A DNA stretch of 33,299 nt from Chloroflexota bacterium (GTDB taxonomy: Bacteria; Chloroflexota; Dormibacteria; Aeolococcales; Aeolococcaceae). Position 1 is the stretch's first letter, and the number at the start of each line of letters is the position of its first letter. The notes beneath the pieces are model-generated. The model was given only the letters and a program-made list of their open reading frames with translations. It was not told the DNA's origin and did not search any database. Made by a program: the position numbers and the translations under genes. The stretch covers positions 1-33,299 of the forward strand of contig DNAU01000266.1 in the NCBI GenBank assembly GCA_003491925.1, given 5' to 3'. Of this stretch, positions 15,238-24,626 are shown in pieces.

Positions 15238-16308
15238 GTGGCCGACATCGCGGGGGGCAGGGCTCAGTGGGAGCGCCGTCGCGCGCCGGGGCGCCCCCGA
15301 TCGCAGCGCCGTCGCGGTCAGGCGATGGTCGAGTTCGCCCTCGCCTTCCCTTTCCTGCTGCTCCTGGCGGTCTCGATCGCCGACTACGGCTACTACCTGG
15401 AGCACATCAACAACATCACAACCGTGACCCGTGACGGGACCCGCTACGCCAGCGAGAACACCACCAGCGGGGCCTGGAACGCCGGCTGTCCGGCGCCGAC
15501 CGCCACCTCGACCGGGACCTATACCTGCCCGGCGGTGTCGGCGAGCACCACCATAAGCGGGGGGCCCTACAACACCACCAGCTCGTACTCGAGCATCACC
15601 CTCGCAACCGTTCCGGTGCCGCTCCCGGTCGGCTCCGACCTCTTCATCGGCGGGACGACCGGGGTCGAGGTCTTCGTCTACCCCGCCGCGGTGGACTACA
15701 GCGCGAGCCCGACGAGCGTGAACATCTCGCAATCCGTGAACAGCTCGCAGCCATGGAAGCCCAGCGCCCAGGTCAACTCCGGGGCGACGGTCACGTGGCT
15801 CCCCCCCAGCAACAACGTCGAGGCGCTCGTCCAGGACGAGGCCGAGAGCCTCACCGTCCCCGAGGGCGGCCTGGCCCTGGACAACATCGACTGCAACTGG
15901 ACGGGTGGCAGCCCGCCGGCGGCCGGAGATCCGGCCTGGGGCGCGACCGCCAGCATCCCCGGGTCGTTCCCCGCCGGCAGCGGCGCCTCGGGCACCCCCA
16001 CCAGCTGCGTCTCGATCGTCTACTACCAGAGCAGTGACGGCTCCTACTCCTCCTCGAGCCTCAGCGCCTCCTCGGACGTGGTCGCCTGGTGGTCGTCGGA
16101 CGCGAGCTCGGACACCGGCTGCCTCGAGAACAGCAGCGGGTGCCTGGCCACCTCCAGCTACCCCAACCTCGTCGGAGACGTGGTCCAGGTGACGGTGATG
16201 TACGACTGGAGCCAGACCAGCCCGGGCCCCATCTTCGACGTCCTGAACTCCGCGTTCAAGCTCCACGCCAACATCACCGCGCAGTACGCCCTGGTGGTGG
16301 AGTCGTGA
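15238..16308 (+). CDS. TadE-like pseudopilin, large
   Basis: This 356-residue protein has a basic N-terminus, then RRRGQAMVEFALAFPFLLLL. G27 followed by Glu at +5 (E32) is the class III/type IVb prepilin cleavage pattern seen in TadE. A hydrophobic helix (about 33-45) and IADYGYYLEHINNITTVTRD follow, typical of TadE pseudopilins of the tight-adherence pilus. The exported region of about 290 residues is Ser/Thr-rich with several Cys (for example CPAP, CNW, CLENSSGC). It is much longer than classical TadE (about 150-200), which suggests an extended surface domain. GTG 15238 is chosen for its AAGGAG at 5 nt. The stop overlaps the next gene's GTG. Confidence 0.85.
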   Translation: MADIAGGRAQWERRRAPGRPRSQRRRGQAMVEFALAFPFLLLLAVSIADYGYYLEHINNITTVTRDGTRYASENTTSGAWNAGCPAPTATSTGTYTCPAVSASTTISGGPYNTTSSYSSITLATVPVPLPVGSDLFIGGTTGVEVFVYPAAVDYSASPTSVNISQSVNSSQPWKPSAQVNSGATVTWLPPSNNVEALVQDEAESLTVPEGGLALDNIDCNWTGGSPPAAGDPAWGATASIPGSFPAGSGASGTPTSCVSIVYYQSSDGSYSSSSLSASSDVVAWWSSDASSDTGCLENSSGCLATSSYPNLVGDVVQVTVMYDWSQTSPGPIFDVLNSAFKLHANITAQYALVVES

Positions 16309-16892
16309 GCCGCCGCCCGCAGCGAAGGAGGGCTCGCGGCCAGACCTTGGTCGAGTTCTCCCTGCTCCTGCCCCTCTTCCTGCTGGTCATCTTCGCGACC
16401 ATCGACTTCTCGGGCTACTTCGGAGCCCGGCTGTCGGTGGAGAACGCGGCCCGCTCCGGGGACCGGGTGGCGGTGACCGAGCCCTACGCGAGCTACTCCG
16501 GCCCGGCCATCGTCTCCCAGGTCGCCGCCCAGGCCCAGGACGCCAACCTGCCGAGCAACGTGGACTGCTCGTGGAACGGCACGACACTCGCCCCGACCAG
16601 CTACCCACCGTTCACCTGGTCCAGCGGACGCGGCTGCATCGGGATCTGGTACTTCGAGATGCGTCCGGCGGGCAACCCGTGGCTCTGCGGGCAGTGGAGC
16701 GTCGCCTCGTCCTCCTGGTCGTGGTGGACCGTCACGGGCACCACCACCACGACCAAGGACAACGGCTGCGTGGCCGCCGGAAGCGACATCGTCGTGGTGG
16801 GGGTCGGCTACCAGTTCTCACCGCTCACCCCGCTCCCGGCCCTCAACGGGTTCAACACCTACGGGGAGACCCAGCTCCTCGAGGAGGACTGA
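16305..16892 (+). CDS. TadE-like pseudopilin, small
   Basis: This 195-residue protein begins with a short basic tail and RARGQTLVEFSLLLPLFLLV. G12 and E17 fit the prepilin cleavage rule (G at -1, E at +5). The hydrophobic helix spans about 18-32, then FSGYFGARLSVENAARSGDR, a typical TadE continuation. The exported domain has Cys pairs and a Trp/Thr-rich stretch. GTG 16305 overlaps the previous stop by 4 nt (GTGA), so the two TadE-like proteins are translationally coupled and probably assemble together. No Tad ATPase or platform genes lie in the window, so the assembly machinery must be elsewhere. Confidence 0.87.
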   Translation: MSRRPQRRRARGQTLVEFSLLLPLFLLVIFATIDFSGYFGARLSVENAARSGDRVAVTEPYASYSGPAIVSQVAAQAQDANLPSNVDCSWNGTTLAPTSYPPFTWSSGRGCIGIWYFEMRPAGNPWLCGQWSVASSSWSWWTVTGTTTTTKDNGCVAAGSDIVVVGVGYQFSPLTPLPALNGFNTYGETQLLEED

Positions 16893-16923
16893 GCCGGGTG
16901 GCGAGGCGGCCAGGCCGTCGGGA

Positions 16924-16943
16924 CGGGGACTGAACGCTCCCCG
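16924..16943 (+). terminator. Short hairpin after the TadE-like pair
   Basis: CGGGGA (16924-16929) pairs with TCCCCG (16938-16943) around an 8-nt loop, 31 nt after the stop of the last pseudopilin gene. There is no U-tract. It is a candidate terminator for the pilin operon. Confidence 0.4.
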
Positions 16944-16993
16944 CCCATCCGCGGTCTGACCCTTGCGACCGCACCCGGGTACTCGCCGCGGTA

Positions 16994-17046
16994 CCGAGGG
17001 GTCCTCCGTTCGGAGCGACAGCCCTCGGCTCTCGCTCCTCGCTCCG
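16994..17046. other. Alternative hairpins upstream of hisS
   Basis: CCGAGGG (16994-17000) pairs with CCCTCGG (17022-17028), enclosing a small CTCC/GGAG tetraloop hairpin (17004-17015). Alternatively CGGAGCGA (17011-17018) pairs with TCGCTCCG (17039-17046), which would break the inner hairpin. In RNA reading through from the pilin genes the two folds exclude each other. In DNA it is a REP-like palindromic patch just before the hisS -10 box. Confidence 0.45.
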
Positions 17047-17056
17047 TCACCCTCAG

Positions 17057-17062
17057 TACACT
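17057..17062 (+). promoter_or_regulatory. Leaderless -10 box for hisS
   Basis: TACACT in the context AGTACACTC lies 9 nt before the hisS ATG, with no Shine-Dalgarno sequence. It is the third copy of the GTAMACTC pattern seen before proS and rel. Confidence 0.6.
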
Positions 17063-17071
17063 CACCGGGCG

Positions 17072-18337
17072 ATGCCGGCGATCACCCGCCCCCGGGGCAC
17101 CAACGACCTGCTGCCCGCGGAGGCCCCCCTCCGGCAGTGGGTCCTCGACACCCACGCCCGGGTGGCCGCGGCCCACGGCTACGAGCCGATCGACACCCCC
17201 GTCTTCGAGGCCACCGAGCTCTACGAGCGCGGCACCGGGGCGGGCACCGACGTCGTGGAGAAGGAGATGTTTTCCTTCACCGATCGCGGCGGGCGCGGGC
17301 TCACCCTGCGTCCGGAGGGCACGCCGGGAGTGCTGCGCGCGGTGCTCGCCGCCCACCTCGACCAGGAGCGCCGCCCGGTCCGGGTCCACTACGCCGGCCC
17401 GATGTTCCGCTACGCCCGTCCCCAGGCCGGGCGCTACCACGAGTTCTGGCAGCTCGGCATCGAGGCGATCGGCGAGCGGTCCCCGGCGCTCGACGCGGAG
17501 GTGATCGAGGTCGCCTGGCGCTTCTACGAGGCGCTGGGCATCAGCGGGCTGAGCCTCCAGCTCAACACCCTCGGGGACGTCGACGACCGACTGCGCTACC
17601 GGGCCGCCCTGGTCGAGTACTACACCCCGCTCCGGAACCGCCTCTGCGAGGACTGCCAGCGCCGGCTGGAGGTCAACCCGCTCCGCCTGCTCGACTGCAA
17701 GCGGGATGCCGGCCTGGTGGCCGGCGCGCCCCAGATCGGCCCCTCCCTGAGCTCCGAGAGCCAGGGCTTCTTCAGCCAGGTGACCGACCTGCTCACCGCC
17801 GCGGCCATCCCCTTCAGTCTCAATCCGCGCTTGGTCCGCGGGCTCGACTACTACGCCCACACCACCTTCGAGCTCTGGCACGAGTCGCTCCAGGGTGCCC
17901 AGAACGCAGTGGGGGGCGGCGGTCGCTACGACGGGCTGGCCGAGGTGCTCGGCTTCCCTCCGGTGCCGGGGAGCGGCTACGCGCTGGGGGTCGAGCGCAC
18001 CATGGCGGTCTGCCGCGAGCAGGGATTGGGACCGGCGCCGCGCCGCGACCGGGTGGTGGTGCTCGGGGTGAGCCGGACCGACGCGCCCACCGCCGCCGGG
18101 GTGGCCCGCCGGCTGCGCGCGGCGGGCATCGCCGCCGTGCTCGACGCCTCGGACCGCCGCCTGGACCGGCGGCTCGCCAGCGCCGCGCGCCAGGGGGCCC
18201 GGGCCGTCGTGCTGGTCGGAGCCGAGGAGGCGGCCGCCGGCTCCGCCACCTGGAAGGACCTCGACACCGGCCGGCAGGAGACCGCGCCGGTGGCCGAGGT
18301 GGCGACGGGGCTCCGCCACCTGCTCGGCGCGGGGTGA
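17072..18337 (+). CDS. hisS: Histidyl-tRNA synthetase
   Basis: This 421-residue class II synthetase charges tRNA-His. The opening ITRPRGTNDLLPAE, motif 1 region (YEPIDTPVFEATELYERGTG) and LTLRPEGTPGVLRAV are followed by motif 2 RYARPQAGRYHEFWQLGIEA. The two histidine-specific signatures are LVRGLDYYAHTTFE and motif-3-associated GGGGRYDGL. The last 90 residues form the anticodon-binding domain. Length is normal. The position after rel matches the common rel...hisS neighbourhood, with pseudopilin genes inserted between. ATG 17072 is the first codon of the conserved region and follows a -10 box by 9 nt. Confidence 0.96.
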   Translation: MPAITRPRGTNDLLPAEAPLRQWVLDTHARVAAAHGYEPIDTPVFEATELYERGTGAGTDVVEKEMFSFTDRGGRGLTLRPEGTPGVLRAVLAAHLDQERRPVRVHYAGPMFRYARPQAGRYHEFWQLGIEAIGERSPALDAEVIEVAWRFYEALGISGLSLQLNTLGDVDDRLRYRAALVEYYTPLRNRLCEDCQRRLEVNPLRLLDCKRDAGLVAGAPQIGPSLSSESQGFFSQVTDLLTAAAIPFSLNPRLVRGLDYYAHTTFELWHESLQGAQNAVGGGGRYDGLAEVLGFPPVPGSGYALGVERTMAVCREQGLGPAPRRDRVVVLGVSRTDAPTAAGVARRLRAAGIAAVLDASDRRLDRRLASAARQGARAVVLVGAEEAAAGSATWKDLDTGRQETAPVAEVATGLRHLLGAG

Positions 18338-18394
18338 GCGGCACGGCCCCGGGGAAACCCCGCCGGCGATCGCGTGGCCAGGCCGTTCTCCGCG

Positions 18395-18400
18395 TACCAT
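18395..18400 (+). promoter_or_regulatory. Possible -10 box after hisS
   Basis: TACCAT lies about 107 nt before the Shine-Dalgarno of the small ORF at 18522. It fits TANNNT but no -35 is clear. The 249-nt hisS-to-18587 gap shows unusually A-rich patches (AACAAAGAAAACAT near 18448) for this genome, consistent with an untranslated leader. Confidence 0.3.
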
Positions 18401-18521
18401 GAGCTCGGCCCCTCGCCGGTCGCAGCGCACCGCATGCGGCTGGACCAACAAAGAAAACATCGGGATCCCAACATCCGTCGCCGGCCTTCGTGCCCCTCAG
18501 ACGGGGAAGGAGAAAAGCGCC

Positions 18522-18590
18522 GTGCGGGAACCCACCTGGTACTCGGTCTCAGCCCAGGACAGCGCCGCCGGCGTGGGGGCCGTTCGATGA
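18522..18590 (+). CDS. Small 22-residue leader-type ORF
   Basis: A GTG with a strong Shine-Dalgarno sequence (AAGGAG 18507-18512, 9-nt spacing) opens a 22-codon frame (MREPTWYSVSAQDSAAGVGA, then VR). Its TGA overlaps the next gene's ATG as ATGA (18587-18590). The membrane protein gene downstream has no Shine-Dalgarno of its own, so ribosomes probably reach it from this small ORF. It may be a coupling or leader peptide rather than a functional protein. An upstream in-frame ATG at 18399 would give 63 residues but lacks a ribosome site. Function unknown. Confidence 0.4.
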   Translation: MREPTWYSVSAQDSAAGVGAVR

Positions 18591-18859
18591 GCCCGGGCCT
18601 CCTGATCGGCGTCCTCTTCGCGCTCATCGGGGCCCAGGTGACCCACGTGGTCCTGCCCCGACGGTTCGGCTACCCGGTCGCCCTGGCCCTGGCCGCCGCG
18701 GGCGTGGTGGCCGGCGAGCTGGTGGCCCTGGGCCTCCACGCCGGGGGGCCGCCGCTGGGACCGCTGCACCCGCTGGCGGACGCGGCCGGCATGGCGGTCC
18801 TGGAGGTTGGCGGGGCCCTCGTTCTCCGAGCCCCGGGAGCCCGCCAGGGGCGGGCATAA
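18587..18859 (+). CDS. Small membrane protein, hypothetical
   Basis: The 90-residue product starts MSPGLLIGVLFALIGAQVTH and has about three hydrophobic segments (residues 4-20, 28-48 and about 62-80) separated by short loops. The C-terminus is short and basic (RAPGARQGRA). I do not recognise a family. The ATG overlaps the stop of a 22-codon ORF that carries the only good Shine-Dalgarno sequence, so translation is probably coupled. It sits between hisS and a small single-pass membrane protein; nothing else indicates its role. Confidence 0.65.
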   Translation: MSPGLLIGVLFALIGAQVTHVVLPRRFGYPVALALAAAGVVAGELVALGLHAGGPPLGPLHPLADAAGMAVLEVGGALVLRAPGARQGRA

Positions 18860-18860
18860 T
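18855..18860 (+). promoter_or_regulatory. Probable -10 box, small membrane gene/sigma operon
   Basis: CATAAT, one mismatch from TATAAT, overlaps the stop of the preceding gene and lies 65 nt before the ATG at 18926. A perfect palindrome (18884-18907) and a Shine-Dalgarno sequence follow it. No clear -35 is seen. Confidence 0.4.
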
Positions 18861-18883
18861 CGAGCCTGATCCACTGGCACCCG

Positions 18884-18907
18884 CACCGGGCCGGCACCGG
18901 CCCGGTG
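18884..18907. repeat. Perfect 11-bp-arm palindrome in a 5' leader
   Basis: CACCGGGCCGG and its complement CCGGCCCGGTG flank a CA spacer. As RNA it folds to a 9-bp stem with a 6-nt loop. It lies between a CATAAT box and the Shine-Dalgarno of the gene at 18926, so it could be a DNA operator, a leader hairpin, or a terminator of the previous gene. Confidence 0.55.
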
Positions 18908-18925
18908 ACACCCGGAGGAACGGCC

Positions 18926-19135
18926 ATGCGTCTGCCCATCCCGTTCGGCCGCAAGGGTCTGATCGCGGCCGCCGCCATCGCCGCGGGGGTGGTCTTCTGG
19001 CGGGTGCGCGCGCAGCGCCAGGAGGCTCTCGACCGCGAGTGGGAGGAGGAGGTCCAGGGCGCGATCAAGGAGGGGGTCGCGGCCGGCCGCGCCGCCACCG
19101 CGCGGGGCGACACGGCCCCGGACCCCGGCGCGTGA
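18926..19135 (+). CDS. Small single-pass membrane protein, hypothetical
   Basis: The 69-residue product has a short basic start (MRLPIPFGRKG), one transmembrane helix (about 12-27), then RVRAQRQEALDREWEEEVQG and an Ala/Gly-rich charged tail that would form an amphipathic cytoplasmic helix. GGAGG (18914-18918) lies 7 nt before the ATG, a good ribosome site. A GTG at 18905 would add 7 residues but would place that ribosome site inside the gene. The family is not recognised. It is the first gene of a likely operon with the RsbW-like and sigma-factor genes, which start 34 nt downstream. Confidence 0.6.
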   Translation: MRLPIPFGRKGLIAAAAIAAGVVFWRVRAQRQEALDREWEEEVQGAIKEGVAAGRAATARGDTAPDPGA

Positions 19136-19169
19136 CCCGCAAGTCGGGACCGCCGCCCCGGGTCCGGCC

Positions 19170-19661
19170 ATGAGTTTGGGGATGGCTCCGCCCGGGTATT
19201 CCCCGGATGTGACCACCACCGCCTCCGAACTCCGGCTGCCCGCCGATCGCCGCTATGTCTTGGTGGCCAAGCGCGCGGCCGCCGGCTTCGCGGCCGTCGC
19301 CGGGCTCGACGTCGAGGCCCTCGACGACCTGGTGATCGCCGTCGCCCAAGCCTGTGAGAACGCCATCGGTCTCACCGAGCGGGTGGCCGGGCCGGGCAAC
19401 GGGCAGATCCGGCTGGTGTTCACCCTCGCCGACAGCGCGATCGAGGTCCGGGTTCGCAGCAGCCTCTCCCGCGCCGAGCTCGACGCCGCGGCCCATCGTC
19501 AGGCCGTCGCGGCGGTGCAGGCCGCCCGCGAGGCCCAGGCCCGCGAGGCCGAGCAGATGGCGATGCAGCTCATGGGGCTCTTCGTGGACGACTTCGGCTA
19601 CCGGATGGACGAGCGCAACGGTGGCCTGCGGGTTCGGCTGACCAAGTACCTGGTGCGGTGA
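19170..19661 (+). CDS. RsbW-like anti-sigma factor candidate, degenerate ATPase
   Basis: The 163-residue protein begins (after about 18 residues) with LRLPADRRYVLVAKRAAAGF and then LDDLVIAVAQACENAIGL, the start pattern of HATPase_c_2/RsbW-SpoIIAB anti-sigma factors, which bind SigB/SigF-type sigma factors. Within the N box the metal-binding Asn is kept (N64), but the catalytic Glu four residues before it is Gln (Q60). The usual DxGxG (G1) segment after IEVRVRSS is missing, replaced by an Ala/Glu-rich helix. It may bind the sigma without kinase activity. Starts at 19182 or GTG 19208 are possible. The sigma gene's GTG overlaps its stop by 4 nt, strong evidence for a working pair. Confidence 0.75.
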   Translation: MSLGMAPPGYSPDVTTTASELRLPADRRYVLVAKRAAAGFAAVAGLDVEALDDLVIAVAQACENAIGLTERVAGPGNGQIRLVFTLADSAIEVRVRSSLSRAELDAAAHRQAVAAVQAAREAQAREAEQMAMQLMGLFVDDFGYRMDERNGGLRVRLTKYLVR

Positions 19662-20476
19662 GCGCCGCCACCCCTGGCGGTCGCACAGCCCTGCCCGAGC
19701 GGCGGACCATGGCCAAGCCGGCCGCGACCCCGGCGCGCGAGCAGATGCGCCGGCTCCTCCGCGAGTACCGGGAGAGCCGCGATCCCGCCATCCGGGCGCG
19801 CCTGGTCGAGCTCAACAGCGACCTGGTCCATTACATCGCGCGCCGCTTCGCGAACCGGGGCGAGCCCCTGGAGGACATCGAGCAGGTCGGCTTCCTGGGC
19901 CTCATCCAGGCCATCGACCGCTTCGACCCCGGCCTGGAGAACGAGTTCAGCACCTTCGCGACGCCCACCATCATGGGCGAGATCCGGCGTCACTTCCGGG
20001 ACCGGTCATGGGCGGTCCGGGTGCCCCGGCGGCTCCAGGAGAACCTGCTCCGGGTCCACGGCGCCCAGCAGGAGCTGCAGGGGAGGCTGGGACGGCCCGC
20101 CTCCATCGAGGAGATCGCCGAGCACCTGGGGCTGGAGGCCGACGACGTGCTGGCCGCCCTCGAGGTGAGCCCGGCCCAGCACACCGTCTCCCTGCAGGCG
20201 CCGCTCCGCGACTCGGAGGACGGGAGCATGCTCGGCGAGCGGCTTGGCGGCGAGGACGAGGGGCTCGATCGTGTCGAGATGCGCGACGTGCTGGAGCGGG
20301 CGATGGCCCAGCTCAGCCCCCGGGAGCGGCGGATCATGGCGCTACGGTTCGTCGAGCAGCTGCCCCAGACCGAGGTCGCCAAGCGTCTCGGGATCTCCCA
20401 GATGCACGTCTCGCGGCTGCAGCGCGCCGCGGTCGAGCACCTCCGCCGCGAGTTCGGCGATGAGGTCCTGGCCTGA
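19658..20476 (+). CDS. SigB/SigF-type alternative RNA polymerase sigma factor
   Basis: The 272-residue protein is a group 3 sigma-70 factor that directs RNA polymerase to stress or developmental promoters. Region 2 runs from LVELNSDLVHYIARRFANRG through DIEQVGFLGLIQAIDRFDP to FSTFATPTIMGEIRRHFRDR and WAVRVPRRLQE, the SigB/F/G hallmark. Region 3 includes GRPASIEEIAEHLGL. Region 4 has LSPRERRIMALRFVEQLPQT and the helix-turn-helix VAKRLGISQMHVSRLQRAA. GTG 19658 overlaps the RsbW-like stop; ATG 19709 would be a shorter start matching the family better. No RsbV anti-anti-sigma gene lies in the window. Confidence 0.93.
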   Translation: MSAATPGGRTALPERRTMAKPAATPAREQMRRLLREYRESRDPAIRARLVELNSDLVHYIARRFANRGEPLEDIEQVGFLGLIQAIDRFDPGLENEFSTFATPTIMGEIRRHFRDRSWAVRVPRRLQENLLRVHGAQQELQGRLGRPASIEEIAEHLGLEADDVLAALEVSPAQHTVSLQAPLRDSEDGSMLGERLGGEDEGLDRVEMRDVLERAMAQLSPRERRIMALRFVEQLPQTEVAKRLGISQMHVSRLQRAAVEHLRREFGDEVLA

Positions 20477-20609
20477 TCCGCCGGCGTCGCGACCGCTGAG
20501 CTGGGTGGGTGAGCCGCCACTCCCATCCCGTCCCACCAGGAGGTCCGCTCGGCGGAGCCCACCGATCCAGCCCTGCGGGTCCGAGCCGGGCATGGCCTCC
20601 GCCGTCCGA

Positions 20610-20615
20610 TACAAT
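20610..20615 (+). promoter_or_regulatory. -10 box upstream of alaS
   Basis: TACAAT in the context GATACAATC is close to consensus and lies 93 nt before the chosen alaS start, giving an 85-90 nt leader. Unlike proS, rel and hisS this would not be leaderless. The leader is GC-rich with no clear Shine-Dalgarno. Confidence 0.45.
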
Positions 20616-20708
20616 CAACCGGCTCCGCACCTCGGACGCAGGGCGTCGCCGCACCCCGCGGTGCCACCCGGCGCCCGCCAGGTGCCCCACCCTCCACGAG
20701 CCTCCCCC

Positions 20709-23347
<2,639 letters not shown>

Positions 23348-23351
<4 letters not shown>

Positions 23352-24613
23352 TGGCGCGCAAGAAGTTCACCATGCTGCGGCGGCGCGGCGAGTTCCACAG
23401 CCACTACACCGTGCTCGACATCGGCACCGAGTTCGTCAAGGCGCTGGTGGTGAAGCGCGAGGACGGCACCGGGATCGTCATCGGTGTCGGCAAGGTGCGC
23501 CAGTCGCTCTCCGACATGCAATCGGGGGCGGTCGCCGACATCCAGGGGGTGATCGACAACTGCGACCGGGCGCTGACCGAGGCCGAGGACATGTGCGGCA
23601 CCATCCCGGGGCAGGCGGTGATGGGCATCGCCGGCGAGCAGGTGCGCGGCTTCAGCACCACCATGACCATGCCGCGGCCCCAACCCCAGGCCCGGATCAC
23701 CCAGACCGACATCGCCACCGCCCTCCAGGCGATCCAGCGCCGCGCCCTCAAGGAGGCGGTGCGCCAGATGTCCCACGAGCTGGGGGTGGCCGAGGTCAAC
23801 GTCAAGCTGGTGCACAGCAGCATCACCGCGGTCCACATCGATGGCTACGCGGTCACCAACCCGCTCGACTTCCAGGGCCAGGTGCTGGAGATCTCGGTCT
23901 TCAACACCTTCGCCCCGCTCACCCACATTGGGGCCCTGCAGACCATCGCCCAGGAGCTGGACCTGGAGCTGGTCGCGACCGTCGCCGAGCCCTACGCGCT
24001 GACCCGGGGCTGCGCCACCGAGGACGTCTACGAGTTCGGTGGCGTCTACGTCGACGTCGGCGGCGGGACCACCGACATCGCCGTGGTCCGGCGCGGGATC
24101 GAGGCGATCCGGATGTTCGCCCTGGGCGGGCGCTCCTTCACCCGGCGCCTCGCCAACGAGATCGGGATGAGCCTGGAGGAGGCCGAGCGCTTCAAGCTGG
24201 CCCACGCCGAGGGACGGCTGCCCGCCGAGCAGGACGCGCTGGCCCGCACCACCCTCGAGCCCACCGCGGAGGTGCTGGCCGAGGGGGTCGCCCTGACCCT
24301 GGAGGAGCTCTCCGGCAAGGAGCCGGTGCCGCCGGCTGTCTACCTCGCCGGTGGTGGATCGGCCCTGCCCGAGGTGAGCGAGAAGCTGCGGGCGCTGGAC
24401 TGGACCGAGATGCTCTCGATGAGCCGTCCTCCCACCATCAGGGTCCTGGGTCCCGACGACGTGCGGGGCATCCACGACTCGACGGGTCTGCTGGTCGGTA
24501 GCCGGGATGTCACGCCGATGGGGCTTGCGTATCATGCGGTGTCCCTCGAAGATGACGCCGACCAGCCCCTCGGGGGCCTGATGCGGCGCGTCATGAAGGC
24601 GATGAAGGTGTGA
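23348..24613 (+). CDS. FtsA/PilM-superfamily actin-like protein
   Basis: This 421-residue protein is an actin-fold ATPase of the FtsA/PilM group, which attaches to cytoplasmic-face membrane assemblies (FtsZ ring or type IV pilus platform). The phosphate-1 motif is LDIGTEFVKALVV (23-35). An SHS2/1C-like insertion covers about residues 105-190 (ITQTDIATALQAIQRR, VHIDGYAVTNPLDFQGQ). Phosphate-2 is YVDVGGGTTDIAVVRRG with D236, and adenosine-binding YLAGGGSALPEVSEKL follows. The C-terminal MRRVMKAMKV is a basic amphipathic helix like the FtsA membrane anchor. ATG 23348 overlaps the alaS stop. The next gene encodes a single-pass membrane partner candidate. Whether it is FtsA or PilM is undecided. 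Confidence 0.85.
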
Positions 24614-24626
24614 TGAGGCCAGGCCG

